Below, piece by piece: positions 10,033-24,644 of a stretch of DNA of 64,000 bases. Every line of letters starts with the position of its first letter. Positions within the stretch are counted from its first letter, which is position 1. Both the position numbers and the translations under genes were made by a program. The notes below the pieces were generated by a model. The model worked only from the letters and a program-made list of their open reading frames with translations. It ran no database searches and was not told where the DNA came from. Origin of the DNA: Eustoma russellianum (Eukaryota > Streptophyta > Magnoliopsida > Gentianales > Gentianaceae). The DNA lies in contig AP025048.1 in NCBI GenBank assembly GCA_036186865.1, positions 23,070,400 to 23,134,399 on the forward strand, given 5' to 3'.

Positions 10033-11933
10033 TATCAAACATTTTTGAATATTCTTGCAAGCTTGTAATTCTCCCCGGCTGATATGCTCATTCTTCTCAC
10101 GAGAATCGTGTCCTGTTCACAATCTGGCCTTTTGTATTATGAGGTAGTTATAGTATTGTTTGTTGTTAATGTTCATTACTCCATTTCTTTGAGCTTTTGC
10201 TACCATTCCAAAATAATGTAATTACTATATGCTATGTCCAACTGGATCTTTTTGTCTACCAGTTGCATATGAATTCATAAAGGTGCAGTCTGAGCTGGAT
10301 TTGATTTTTACCTTTGCTTGAACAAGAGAAAGGGCAAGCACGATCTTGCTAACGTGAGGGAAGCTGGTTTGGGATAGTAATTACATCGGGTTTCTATTTT
10401 CTGTAGCTGTTCACCATTGGATTTTGGTATTTGGTTCAATAAACTCAAGCTCGAATGTGAATTGGCTCAAATCATAGACTGGCGAACTGTTCAGGTTGCT
10501 GTGGGAGAGCATGCTTAGCTTGGTTGTTTTTGGGTGATCACTGTCAACAATGTATTTCCGTATTGTATTGAACTATTGGTATCTGTCAACGAGTTGCAAG
10601 CCTATATCTCGGAACGATAACAAAACAAACAAACAAAAAAGTTCTAAAGACAGATTTTTCACATTTTAAACCCAATGTTGTGTCTTAATAGTGTGGTCTA
10701 AGCTTGTTAGCCTTTATAAGTAACGTATTCTCTTTGTTCCGTTACTTCAATTACTAGATAACGAATACCATTTAAAATTGTATTTTGTCCGTTATCTATT
10801 TAAATTTAATCATAAATGATAGTGACACTAATGCGACAAATTATTGTTTTAAGTACTTTGAAATGTTAGTCATATTTCAAAATTAACAGTGGAACTATTT
10901 CGACATGTTATAATACTAAATATTTTGAATTTTGGTTATATTTAATATTTCACCACTTATTTGTTTAACTAGCTACGAAATGATTTTGAGACAAAAAAAG
11001 AGTAGAAGAGTAACTAGAAAATACAGGTTTCAATCGATTAGGTAAGCTTGTTTTAGGAAGGGTCTACAAGAAGAGGCCGTCTCCGGGTGAAAAAAGAAAC
11101 AGGCATTTCTAGAAACTGGGGATGACACATCGAAAGCAACAGTTATTATTCTAAGGGGGTAAGAGGACAGGGATCGAAGAGCAGGTAATTCCATGTTAAA
11201 AGACTGGTTTTGCTTTCTTAGGGCAGTCCACATAAAATCAATTCAAACCAGGAGTATACAATATTTTGGGAACATATTTTTGGAACGGAAAGAGTAAAGT
11301 ATCGTCTCTTATCCAATACTTCTTACGATAATAATTTTCGAACTAAATATAGTTTAACATGTCTAACAAAACAGCTCCGCAATTTTAACAGACTAGCAAA
11401 CTGAAAATAAATTGAAGAGTCAAAATATTGAATAATCATTTTTGATTAATTCTACTTAAATTGCATTTACACTTGGTGTGGAAAGCACAATTTTTAGATA
11501 AAGAGAATAAATTAATACTCACTTTGACTTGTACCTCTTTTTGCTTACGCAATATGTAGAGTACTGAAACTCCTACAGTTGCACACTCAACCATACAGGA
11601 TATTTGTGTGAATTCTTGATTGGTGCTAAGTCACCAATAATTCAAAAGTCGTTATATCTTAGAAGACGCGGGATAAGGGGAAGGCAACCCCATGCCAAAA
11701 CACCATGACAGTAACCTTCCACTTGTTACCAATAAGAGACTTTACATATTAGAGCAAAACTTACAACATTCTTAATACACATCTGCGATCTAAAACCATG
11801 TCTACAGTTGTCTTTCTTTCATCTCAAATTACACTACAGATGAACTGCCCAAAATGGCCAACCTTTAGCAGACCGCGTCCACTAATCTCATAGGGAGAAG
11901 TTAAAAGACATGCGTTGCTATGGGACTTGCATT
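10033..11933. other. Intergenic region downstream of PRP8
   Basis: About 1.9 kb, AT-rich, without a credible coding frame. It should hold the PRP8 3' UTR and polyadenylation signals just below 11934 (the gene runs leftward), but I cannot place the cleavage site. The small frame at 11030-11233 has no recognisable features. Confidence 0.5.
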
Positions 11934-14900
11934 TCAAGAGAACGTATCCTCCCTGTCCGCTTCAGCTACATCGCCTTCCTCTAGTTTGCTGAACTCCAAG
12001 AAGTGTGTCGGTCTATGGTCCTCGTGATAATACTCCCTTGGTGTCCCCAACTTGATCCCGTACTTCATGGATGAGTTGAATTTTACCCCAGAAAAGTTGT
12101 AGTTCCATGGACCATTATCTGGGATCTGAAACCCGAATAGTACACCAAAACTTTTTAAGTACACTGAAATTTTTTTAAAAAATATGCACAAGCTAAGCAA
12201 AAGAATAAAATGATGGAAGTCATTACCATGTAGAAGCCGAGGAAACGATCGCTGAGAAGCATCTGAACTTTCTCATAGTGCGTAGGCAGGTAGCCATGCG
12301 GGTTGCTGCCTGTGTCTTTGTTGGCTCGTCCCCATTCGAAACCAGAAGGGGTCAACTTATACGCGGTTAATGAGCAGGATCCAGGTGTAAAACTGCAAGT
12401 CAGGATGATGGACTTTTCTCCATCCCACTGTTTGTTGTTCTCCAGGATTCGTGCATGAACGGTCAAATCAAAAGGTGACAACTGTGGGAGCTCATTTGGT
12501 TGCGTGTGCATCCATCCCAAAGGCTCCAAATCATTAAGGAAGTCATGTTCCGGAAGCGCATGGGGGAGCTCCACTTTCTGATGCGTCCCCCATTGTGGCG
12601 GCATTGCAATACAACGGATTTCCTTCACCTGAGGATTATCGGGAGGGCTTATTCCATACAAATATCCTCCGATCTGAGACCGGAGGTCTGCAATGCATAT
12701 GAACTTCTTCAAGACATTCTTGGGCATAATGTAAGTATAGCCGGTTTCCTTTATGTCCTCTGAGTTGACATAAATGTGATTCACACGGAGGTAAAGGTTT
12801 GTCGCGGATATTGCTCTCACTCGCCAATCAGTTTTGGATGCATATGTGGCCTGCTCATAAGGACTAATAGTTGTCACAATTAGTTCTTCACCATGCACGT
12901 TTGTCGTCTTAGTAGTCACTGCTGTCAGCTGACTGGCTTCTTTAGCCTGTGAAGGAAAAAAATAACAATATACTGAATGTCAGCAATCACCAACAGCAAG
13001 AAATGCTGAAAACAGATTAATATAATTTAGCCACACAAAAGGAGCAAAAGCAACACCTGTTTTTCTATCTCCGCAATTTGTTGCCGCTGCTGTGAAGGTG
13101 GAGTGATTTCAGCTCCAAGAATAATATCACGGATCTCAGATTGCGTGAGCGCAGATGTATTAACATTATTCTTCTTGGCATAATCAGACAATATAAGATC
13201 TCTCAAAGCGACTTCCACCTGTGACATAATTTTCATCATCAGTTGTCCAACGACCAAACATGGAAGAAACCATTCACAGGGCAATCCACCCCCCCACCCC
13301 CGGCGCCTCCCAACTCCCTCTCCCTTCTTTTAAGTCTCATGGGGGAAAATCATAAATAAACAAGTACCATTCACGCTTGGAAAACATGGAACATCTATGA
13401 ATAAAAGCATTCTTCAGCTAACAACAATACCAGTAAAAACTTGGCAAATTCAGTTTACCTTCATCCACTGGTCATCGGTTAGAGACGGCCAGATATGGTG
13501 TGCTTCAGTCACTATTGTCTTGTCAGGCTTCAACAACATTTTAGCTTTCTCATTGTTTACGTGTAAAGCACGCAGAATCAAGATCAGTCTAGAGAAAGCT
13601 GTATATGATGAAATGCTTTTCAGCCAATCGTCATATATGTTGAACAGAACCATCTGCGGCTCTGTTGCTTTCAGTATAAGATCACCAAATTTCTCAATCT
13701 TCAGGCATGCCTGGAAAGGCAACTGAAGCTCACTTCCTTTGATGACTATGTTGGGGAAATCAAGCAAATGAACCTCGAGGGGATCCAACATTCCTTTGCG
13801 GGTCACAATGATTTGCTTTGGCTGTTCCTCAACAGGTAGAGACCGGACCAAAGCAGCCACTTCTTCAGCAGTTTTCCACTTGGCCAGCTGACCCAAACGC
13901 TTCTGACCAGCCCAAACACTTGTGTGAATGACCTGCAAAATGAAACACGCCACTTTCACATACGGCACTTTCTAAGGAAAAAAGCCTGTCAAATAACCCA
14001 CTACCAAGATAATACACCTTAAGGAATAGCTGTCCGGTCCTAGGGTTGAAGATAAATATGGCACCATTGATGGGCTTTGTTGTGAGATTGCCTTCAAAAG
14101 TCTTGTGAATAGTCACACGATAAACATTTGTGTCATCGACAAACCAGATTATTTGATTGCTGAAGATCTCCCCATAGTTCTGGGAAGATAAGTACGGCTC
14201 TGTTGGTTCTGAAGAATACAACTGCAAGCCCTTCCTTATTCGTTCCCGAAGAACATATAGTGCTGGATTTGACTGCAAAATAAGGTATAATTGAGTAACA
14301 CCACAAGCTACATCAAACAAAAAAGAGAAACTTAAAGAAGATCAATCAACCTTCATAATCTTGTTCATGGCCTGAGCAAGCAGTGGCTTTGACCCTGGGA
14401 ACCAGTTTCCAAAGGCTGAATGCAAGTTATAGGCAAGATCAAGGCCAATCATCACTCCTGTACAGAAAGGGAAAAATAACAGAAGAGTAAGCATTTAGTC
14501 GTGTATAATGATTAAAGGATGTCAATCCAACAGTGCTAAGTCCAAAAATACAAACCAGTAGGTGAAGGATAGATGGACATGTTGTCAGTAGTATAATCCA
14601 AGAATTTTGCCTTTGTGTAACGCTCAATATCATGAGAATCATAATCACCCCAGCGAAGCTGCACATCAATCCAATATTTGTTGCTAGCTTTTTGATCAAA
14701 AACATCTTTCGACTCTGCCACTAGACTAGGCTTTGACATGGGCCACCTATGAGCTGCAAACAGGAGAATGTCAGCACATGAACTGTTCATTTTGTAACTC
14801 TTTCTGGGATGGATTGTTTCCTTCTGCACAGTTTCAATTTCCAACGCATCAAGTTCTTGATCCAAGACCTGGCAAAGATCCATCACAACACTTTCGTGGA

Positions 14901-17900
14901 TCTTCTGCCATAAGTGGGCACGGAATATCTGAATTAGGGATATCTTTAGAGTTGGAATCTTTCCATGCATAAATATCCCAGTCAAATCCAGCTGCACTTG
15001 AAAACCAACATAGACATTGGCTCGATTTATTGTAGGGGACCACCACAATGTGAATCTACGATTTGGAATTTGGTTGAGCCCAGAACGTTGAGCGTTAGTC
15101 AACTTCTTATACTTCATGGATTCTTCAAAACCTGAAGCCTTCTCCCAGAAAAGACCCTCCCAAGTAGGAAAGCTGACACATACAAACATAAAAGTAAGCT
15201 CAGAGAACAAGCAAAATGCAACCAAATCACGACGCCTGCCAAGTCCGCGAGGCAATACTGTAGCTCAACTTACCAGAAAAGGGAGGAAAAGGAAAAACAG
15301 AAGAAGAAAATATTGTATGGCCATATTCTTAGGAAAAAGAAAAATTTTCACTTAAGCATTTTATGACCGTCCAAAGCACATAAACAGTAATTTCACCAAG
15401 AGTTAAATACAGCTGAACATGCAAGTATTAATTAATCAATGACTTCCTCTGTTTCTAGCGCAAACTTATCAAGTACGCTGCTATCAACAATTTGTAGGAA
15501 GCTCAGGTTATTTGCAATCATACATATGTGTGGGAAAGAAATTCTAATATGACAGCAAATAACAGGGACAACATGGAAGCCAATGCTAGTGCAAGGGAGA
15601 AAAAAATGTTGTAAATTCTTCTTCTCATCTTACGTATATAACTCCAAAAAAAAAAACCAAAAAGTTTTTTATTTTTCTCTATTTCCATTTCCTGAAAATC
15701 CTGTTTTAGCTAAAAAAAAGACACAGGGAAAAAAGAATAAAATGACAGGTCAGACATCTTACTATGTTCCTTTAAATAGGGTATGCTCCAAAATTCCTTC
15801 CACACCTCCCAAAGCTTGGATCACATCAGTTCTATAATTGTTCAAGTTCCAAAGCTTTCCGTCATGTCTCTGATGTGTCCACCAGAATGGATTCTGTTTC
15901 AGAACTTGATATTGCTTAAAATCTGTTCTCACCCTCCAGCCTTTGTCGTATGCAAGGGTGTGACGGTCCTTCTGAAACAAAGTATTAATTCGAGGTATCC
16001 CACGGTCCCAAGAATCCTGCAATGTAATTGTTCAAGAGAATCAAACACAAATATTTATTTTAAAAAATATCATTCAAAAAATACACATACGCATACAGAC
16101 ACACAGAGACAAGGGGAGAGAAATAGAGGAAAACATAATGGAGAAATTAGAACCTTATGGGTTTATGAAGGGCGAGAACAACCAAGTCACCCGCTCAAGT
16201 TAGGGCCATATTAGAGAAGTCATAATTGCAATGTTATGCTCTCATGCATTTTAGTTACTCCTCTAGTAGATAAATAAGCGGTTAAAACTACCTCAAGGTC
16301 CTCAAGTGTTAGACGCCGATTTTGTGCCTGAGCTTCCTGTCTCTTCAATGCATACTCAGCCCAAACTCGCTGTGAGTCAATGAACTCACTCTCCCACGGC
16401 TGTTAAAATGATTGTAAACATATAATCAAATAGCAGCTATAAACATCTAAACTCAACAGACTCAACAAAGGGCAAAAAACACTGTTTACCTGTATATAAC
16501 GATAAAGATTTGGTATCAACTGGTCCTCTTCATGACTCATTCCACTCCTAAAGTGTGTTACACCTACATCTGTTTGTTGGCTATAACGGAGGTCACTTTG
16601 AGGAATCAATATATGCCCCATCGACAACATTCCTAGACCTCCAATTTCTTTTGGCGTATAAAAAATCACAGGAGGAAACCTGTTAAGTAAACAAAAAAAA
16701 AGTAAATAAAGGTCTTAGAACACACTCAAGATATGCAAACAAAAATTAGGCAAAGAAATCAGAATAAGCTCACCTGCTAGGCATTTTTGAGTTTAATCCT
16801 ATCTTAATTCGAGTTTGGATTTTATTTTCACACTTGACCAGCAAATCCAACAATTCTTGAGTATGCACTGTTGCTTCCCTAAAATATGTCATGAGTCCTG
16901 TTGTAGCAAGTTGACATGTCAGGTAACGAGGAATCATAAATAACCAGCACATGAAATACAGTAAAAAAAAAACCTAGGATAAATACAAGAAAAGTACCTA
17001 TTAAAGCGGTATTCCATTTGTTGACAATCTTTGTGAACGTTGTAGAACCTGATGACATGAGTATCTGCCTGACGCGATTCTCAAACACTTTCATGTGCTC
17101 ATCATCAACTCGCAAGAAAGCAATTGCAGTACGCTCTTTTGTCTGCTCATTTTGCAGATTCCAAACTCCATCTCTAGTATTGCTGAATGCCTCTTGACTC
17201 ATTCTTATCTTTGGTAGTATACGCACCTCAAACCCACACATACTGAAAAGCAGATTAGGATTGTCCTTGCTGTATACAGATACAAAACTGTTCTCCCACT
17301 CCAGTGTAGTGACACTACGAGGAAGACGGTTTTTCATGTCCCAAAAAACACTTCTCCCAAGGTTGACTGAATTAAAAAGTTGGCCACAGAACAATTACTT
17401 TCATTTCTAGGATAATGGAATTCATACAAAACAATAAAAGAAGTAAAGAAGAATAATACTTACCGTCGTGCTTCATGAGCCTCATGCGTGCATCTCTCGG
17501 CCAGCATTTTTTGTTGTTATATCCAACCATGTTTTCATTATTAGGATCAGGATGCTCGGTTAGATACCGCTGGATGAGATCTCGTGCCTCATCATGAGTG
17601 AAGCGGAACAATATATGCACCTTATCAATATAGCGAGAGTACAACCTTATAGGATGCCTTGTCTCAACTTTGGTGTCCCAGTAAGTTATGAATTCATTTG
17701 GCATCTGTGGAGGACCAGCTATCTCACTGGCACGGGTCAAGCCTAGAATCAAAAGATCCAGTACAAGTCCATAGTACTGTACAACAAAAGAAGCAAACTG
17801 AAGACCACGTATAAGTCCATACGAGTTAGTATGGCTCATGTCCTTGTATGATAACACAACATTGTTCTTGGCTGTTACATAATCAGCAATATTATGATCA

Positions 17901-20900
17901 AGAACCAGCCTCAGAAGCCTATTCAGCATGGTCAAATCAATCTTTTCAAAGAACTTCTCAAATTTCGTTTGAAGCATCACAACACACTGCCCTTCACTGG
18001 TGTCCCAAACACCCTGCAAATTGTTTATGCCCTGACACCATTTATAGACTAAAAGCGGTGGAGGCTCTGAATCAGCTGGCTTTATCCAATTTGGAAATAG
18101 ATGACGCTTGTCACCCTCATACCACAAATACTGATCAAGGTATGCATCAGTGATCTTCTCAAGAGGTTCAATCTCATAAACAGGAATCAGGTAGCTGTAC
18201 AAATCCATGAACTCAATACCAACTTCTTTGAAGGCACGTTGGGTCAGGAGATGGCGCTTGATCCTAGACAAGGCCTCATGTGGATTATCATAAGCTTGCT
18301 CAATGAGACCTAACTCTTCCCTCTGTAATTGATTCAACCTCACCGCCACACTGTAAGATTCTTTCAACCTCTCTAGAGCAAGGATAAGAAGCTTTGTATC
18401 ATGCTTGTAAGACAAAGGGGGAAACGGAATCGGTGAAAACTTTCTCGACTCCAACCAATGCACTGTGGTAGTGTAGATAGCAACTGCTTCTTCTGGCGTT
18501 ACATATGGACCATCCTTCAAGTAATTGTGTTGCCTTTCCTGTTCTGCCTTGAGCCAAAGACGGGTCAATCTTCCAAGATTCTTCCGACACACGGTTTTGT
18601 CCACAGTGGCACCTCTTCTGATACGTTCACGGTTATAATGAGCAACATTTGTCCACCAATCAGCCTTTGACTTCACATAGCGGAGAATCATGTTTTCAAT
18701 TGGAACAGGCAAACCAGGCACCTTCCATGGAATATTTGCTTTCCAGCAACGCCAAGCCTCACTCAGGTGTTGCAATATCGTTCTTGCTTTGTTTTGCTTA
18801 ATGCCTTCTGGCATAGCATCAAGAACATCATGCATCACTGCAGCACGCAGCTCCAGGTCAAAGTGACTTTCCACCCGCTGCTTGGTGACAGTTTTAGCGA
18901 CTCCTTTAGAATGACGTCCTTCAAACTGTCGAGCAAGCAAATTTCCTAACCAGCGTTCCAGCAGAGGAACTATACCACGGAGGAAGAACAGCCAAACCCT
19001 CCACATAGGTGCCCAGAATCCACATCCAGGACCTTTTCCAACAGGCCCAGTGTTAAATCGGTAATAAATCAAATGTTTCAGATCCTTGCACATACGAATC
19101 TGACGCATAAGCCTGTACTTGTACCTGTACATACCAGTCAACTGACCAACATGTGAGAAGATATACTGCAACCCATCAGCCAATTGAAAGGCATCCACAT
19201 TTCCCAACCGAAACTGTATGTTAGCATCAACAACGAGTTTCGTCAACCGCAGGATTTCACGGCAAAGATGGAAGGCATTGCCAAAACGTGACTTTTTACG
19301 TTCCTTGGTCGTTAAGGTTTTTACAGGCTTCAGGTTAAAATTATAATCGAGGTGGAGATAGTTAAGGTTCTTTCGATGAATCAACAGATTAAGCATATTG
19401 TATCCTTGCTTACAAACTTGAAGACCAGCTTCCGCCCAATCAAGTTCTGTAGTTTGGAAAAATTTTGTAGCCGCCAAAGAACGAAACAAATGCTTCTTCT
19501 TCTGAGCTTTTGGCGGCCTATGATGCAGCTCATTCAAGACAAAGCATTTCAGCAGCTTTTGATAACTCACACGTACTTTCACCGGATAAGAGGGAGGACT
19601 GCCAGGAAGCAACAAAATTAACAGGTTCAGTTTGTCACAAGCATAAACAGCAAACAGGAAACTTACTGGTATCGATAATCTTCATGATGAGCCATGACAA
19701 AATAGCATAAATTGACAATATGGAGACCAAAACAAGTCCTTACCAGTGTTCCTTGTACCACTCCGAAACAAGAGGTATATCTTCTGCACGCCGCATCCTA
19801 CCAGATCTCATGTTAAACGGACGTGGTGCAAACAGAAGAGATATACCAGAAGCAGTAGTGTCAGTGTATATCGGAGTGCTTTTAAGCAATGGTTCTACTC
19901 CTTCTGGCAAGGAAAATTCATCATCGTCATCGTCCTCATAAACTTTCTTATCCCGTCTATCCTTGTTAGAGTTGGTTATTGGATGAATAAGAGGATCGTA
20001 ATAAAATGCAGGCAGATCAGGATCCTCTGTTTTTATATACATAACCATCGGGGTATGATATACACAAAGTTTCACTTTGCGCGGTCTGTTGTTATATAAA
20101 TGTGGGAAGGCAATCCTGTATTCTGTCCTAAGAGGTGACCTAATGATAAGCTTGTTGATGTCATTAAACTCATTCCAATCTTCATCTCCCTTCTCCATGT
20201 CACGATACAAGGGCTCAAACTTGGGACCACCTAGACCAAGACAGGTTGATCAGTCAGCCGGGAAAATAGGGGATCATAAAGAGAAGAAAAGAAGAATCAC
20301 ACCTTCAGGAAATGTTTCGAATATAGACCATGCACCATGAGATTTTAAGGAAAAAGAACATAATTAAGAGAGTTCTTCAACTGCTGCACCAACAACCACC
20401 CACTCAAGGCAAATGTACTACTACGCCCACAAGGTTAAAATAAAACCACAGAGATTACCTGGTATACACATATTCAAGGCTTTAGCAGTAAAAAAGGACT
20501 CCATGTCAAATAAGTAGAAGTAATTCCGATCAATCAGATCAGAAAGGAGCTGCCCAGCTAAGCGGTGAAGAGTCGCCATGATTGGAAGCGACAGATGCCA
20601 TTTCCGGTAACTAGGACCGTTAATGAGTTTAGTTTTCACAAGGGGCTTGTGATCATAAAACCAAGTATAAACAGCAGAATCTTCCTCCTCATCAAGCTCT
20701 AACTGGATTGGCTCCAGAGGGTCCACATCTAAGATATTATCAGCATAATCCAATGGCGGTTCCTCATCATCGAACGGAGGAAAACGCATTCTCTTGAAAT
20801 GTCGCCTGTCTCTTTTCTCCCTTCGCATCATGATCCACATGGTTCCCCACTATCAAGTTGATAAAATAAAAACAAATTAGAGGAGCCAGGAACGCACAGG

Positions 20901-23900
20901 AAACGAGGGAGCAAAAGAAGATGAAAACCGTATAACACATAAAGGGAATAAGCTGTCAAATATATACATCTGCAGCGATAAATACGCAAGACAACAAGAA
21001 AAGGTTCTACAATATAATTCCTTAATGGAAAGAAAGAGACATGATTAGTTGTCTTTTTCTTTTTCCTTTTTTTTTGAATATAAGTTGTTCTACTCTTTCT
21101 ACTCAAGATAAGCTGGTGCAATTGGCATCAAGAGAAATAATCAGGATTGTCGTGCTAAAGACATTCGAGACTCGGCATCTTTTCTTTGCACAATTTTTCA
21201 AAGACAGCACGGATTATGTTCTCAAGTCACTGAAATTTGAACAAAGGCCTACTTACTGGCATAACATGGTTCATTAGGCTGAAGGGAACAATTAGAAGAC
21301 AATATTGCAAAAGGGAATATTTGCTCGCATTTACTGCTACTGTTTTTCAAACCAATATTACAATAAGTGAGTTCAGCATAAAGTAAAGGAATCCAGATTC
21401 TGTATTACATCAGTTTGTGGATTGTTATATGGAGAAATGTAAATGGAAAGACTAACGAGTTGCCCTTATTTGTAATTTGGATCAGACAATTTTTGGTGGT
21501 GGCTTGCAAGCGTGGCAAGTTCTGGCCTGACTTTGTATTGCCTGATTAGCCATACACCCGAGATTTTTCTTTTCCTTCCTTCGCTGTAAGTATTTTGTTC
21601 GACTTACATGAGTGAATGCTGATCTTACTTACCCAAAAAAAGAAACATAAACACTGAAGGAACAACCATTCCTCAAGCCAAGATCTAACATAAAAGAATT
21701 ATGCAAAAGAAGAAAAGAAATGTTTCCCAAAGACGGATAGCCATAGAACTGTAAGTTATAACAATAACCAAAATACCTGAGCCAGATAGATAGGTTCCAC
21801 CACCCAGGGTATTTCATTCACGAACGTGATAGCACCAGTAATATGGTAAAGAATCTTCACGTCCCGCACCTATTGAATAAGGTAGTATGCTAATCAAGAC
21901 AAACGAACGGGTGTAAAAGAGAATAAGTCATTTTATGCTCTGTCCACGTTCAACGAGAAAAGACAAAAATAAAAACAAAAAGAGCACAAAAAAAATTAGA
22001 GCATCAGATACATAAAATGTAGATACCTGCTCCCAAGGCATGGGCATATTTTCCAAAAGCTTGTAGACAGCATGTGGAATAAACTTGAGGGCTCCCAAGT
22101 ACACACGCTTGTCATGACGGTATTTCTTAGAAGACATGTCACCATGATCCCTGTTAAGATCAAGAAAGAAAAGGATTATTAAGCAAACCTAAGAATAAAG
22201 ACAAACTTCTGGACCTTTAGGACACTATAGAAACCAAAGGAACATCAAAATGAGTTCAGCACCAAGCAAAATAAGGAAGAAGACACTCCACAAGTAATTT
22301 TAAAAGAGAGGTGCACATGCATACACACAAAAAGACTCAAAACAATGTTTGACCACTTTCTGAATCATCAAAGCATACAATCTGCATCTTGGATAATTCA
22401 ACTTTAGCAATATATTGAAGGGTATTATAACAAGAAGGGAAAATAATTTAAGCTCAAACGGTTTACGAGGACAATAGAAAACAAAAACGTATAACGTAGA
22501 AGGGGGTAGGGGGAGCTGTTGGGGAAAGATAGCCACAGATAGCAACTTGACAAGATTACCAGCTAAGTCCACCAAGGCATAATGAACTGGTGCCATACAT
22601 ATACAATGTCACTACGATAACAAGAATTTGAAAACAAACAACCAAATATCTGATCGATCAGTATAACATTAGTCACTCAAATATAAGCATTACAACGAAG
22701 GCCTAATATTTAAAAAAGAACTAGACAAGTGACGGTATTGTTTATCATACTAATAGCAGAAAGTTTTATAAATATGGATGCAAGTGAAACAGCAAACAAC
22801 AACGTGAGCCAAAACTCGAAACACTGTAGAACTTTGTTCCGACAGCCCGGTGTGAGATTACAAGGCCAAGTATACCAAGACAATATACACAGAAGTGGCA
22901 AGATGCATCTGCCTCAAGAGAAGTAGAATACAGAATCTATCATTTTAAAACAGAAACCATTATATGGTTTCACTCGAGTGTGAAGCTTCAAATTCAGATA
23001 TATCATTTAATGAACTAATAATAACGAGTGAAGAGGAACAGGAACCCAGTAAAAGCCTAAATTGAATTGACAGAACTATTTACGTGAATATGGAAAGGAA
23101 GCATCACAAAAGGCTATGTCAGTGGCTTAAATTTCCACTGTAGCCGCATGAAAAAAGAAAAACCAATAAATCTACATGGATGCTAGCCAAATAACAAAAC
23201 AAAATGATAGCCCTAAGCAATTGATACCCATCAGGACCAAGTCAGGTTATTGAATCATATGTCCTCTGGATTGCAACTGGAGAAGCTAAAGGCCAGATGA
23301 CCAAAAAAAACTAATATCTAAAGTCCCTTCAAAACTATTATTGTAGACTCAAAACCAAAAGTGACTAGCAAGAGTCTGAAATAACAACACCACATAACGT
23401 CTCCGCTTAACATTTCCTAGTTGTTACAACCTTGAATAACGTAAAAATTTTCAAGCGAAAAATTAACTTAAAAAACTAATGAAAGCTCAGACACTCCTTC
23501 CACCCTTATAACAGATTAAGATACTGTTCAGAAAAGAAACTCAAATCCAAATATTGAAACGCTATACAGCACCTGAGTCCAAGAACTGAAAGTTCAAATC
23601 CAGCAAGTTCGCACAAAACCACAATTCACAATCAAACACAGAAATCATTCAAATCAGAGAATAATAGGCAATATGCATGAACTTCACGAGATACCCACTA
23701 TGTGAGCATCAACAACCACAATTGCCATTCCTAATTAGAATCTTATAAACAAAAAATACATACACTCTCACCAGAAGAAAATCCACACAATCATGACAGG
23801 AACCCCAAAAAATAAGAATAATACTAATAATGATAAATAAACATCCTACTCTTGCTTACAAAAAAAAAAAAAAAAAAAAGCATGCTACTCTTAAAATCAT

Positions 23901-24319
23901 AACTTTCAGGAGCTTTCATGAATTCTAATGCTGCAAATATAGAAAGATACTTAAACACTTAAATCCATTGAAAACACAACTTACTTAATAATCTTTCTAA
24001 CGTGTTCCGGAGGCATATCTTCCTTCTGTGTTTCCACAAACCCGAACTTCCTCTTATCGCTATATCTCTTCGAATTTAACTGCATCCATTTCCTAGCTTT
24101 CTCTTCCAACTGCGCCTCAGTCGGCAAAACAGTATACGACGGTGGCGGAGGGGGAGGGAGCACAGGCGGACCACTAGGCCCTGCCCCCAACCCTCCTCCA
24201 CTTCCTGGAGGACCTCCTGTTCCCGGAGGCATTATAGGCGGCAAAGTACCACCGACTCCGCTTCCACCGGTACCCGGTGGCATAATATTCTGCATATCTT
24301 GAGGATTTCCACCCCACAT
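11934..24319 (-). CDS. PRP8: Pre-mRNA-processing-splicing factor 8 (PRP8), complete gene
   Basis: PRP8 is the largest U5 snRNP protein and the scaffold of the spliceosome active site in the nucleus. I read 18 coding exons: 24319-23985, 22150-22027, 21869-21777, 20849-20459, 20230-19744, 19598-17464, 17366-16998, 16897-16774, 16679-16490, 16399-16292, 16016-15763, 15172-14556, 14457-14351, 14272-14018, 13932-13459, 13218-13057, 12946-12227, 12125-11934. All 17 introns are GT-AG and the frame closes at every junction, giving 2378 residues (family 2335-2400). Order: Gly/Pro-rich N-terminus (1-75), PRO8NT and PROCN regions, RT-like domain (about 850-1345), linker, endonuclease-like (about 1620-1795), RNase H-like (about 1810-2060), C-terminal Jab1/MPN domain (about 2110-2378). 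Family residues such as the long exon-6 block are near-identical to other plants. No break was found. Confidence 0.97.
22151..23984 (-). other. PRP8 intron 1 (longest)
   Basis: 1834 bp between the Pro/Gly-rich first exon and exon 2 (GDMSSKK). The donor is GTAAGT and the acceptor CAG; the split lysine codon is completed across it. It contains a run of about 20 A on the plus strand near 23861-23879 but no recognisable transposon. A long first intron often carries enhancing elements in plants, but none can be identified here. Confidence 0.85.
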
Positions 24320-24523
24320 CAGCTCATTTATATTACAAAAGCTCTCTAGAAAAATCTAGTGGTCGACCGGAAATCAAATTTTTGCAAATGTGATCGACGG
24401 AATCGAGTAGAAGAACGCTAATGTTAACAGTCTGGAATGATTGTCTACCTTAGTGTTTCTAGGGTTCGATAGATTCAATCACCAGAGTTAGCGATGAACC
24501 AGTAGTGTTTAGGTCTAATGGGA

Positions 24524-24532
24524 TATTTATAG
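24524..24532 (-). promoter_or_regulatory. Probable TATA box of PRP8
   Basis: In gene sense the sequence reads CTATAAATA, about 200 bases upstream of the ATG at 24319. That would put the transcription start near 24495 and give a 5' leader of about 175 bases. No other TATA-like site is as well placed. It is a pattern match only. Confidence 0.5.
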
Positions 24533-24644
24533 ACGAGGAAAAAAATATAAAGAAAATTACAAAAAGAAAGGCGGTCTGTTCCTTTGGATGGCAAATAATA
24601 TTTGAGAGTCGGCTTAGGCAAATTTTTCTTAGGCACTGTATTTT

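Noticed and set aside
12500..12763. Plus-strand frames overlapping PRP8 exons (also 13397-13726, 17848-18313, 19352-19710)
   Set aside because: Antisense shadows of strongly conserved PRP8 coding sequence.
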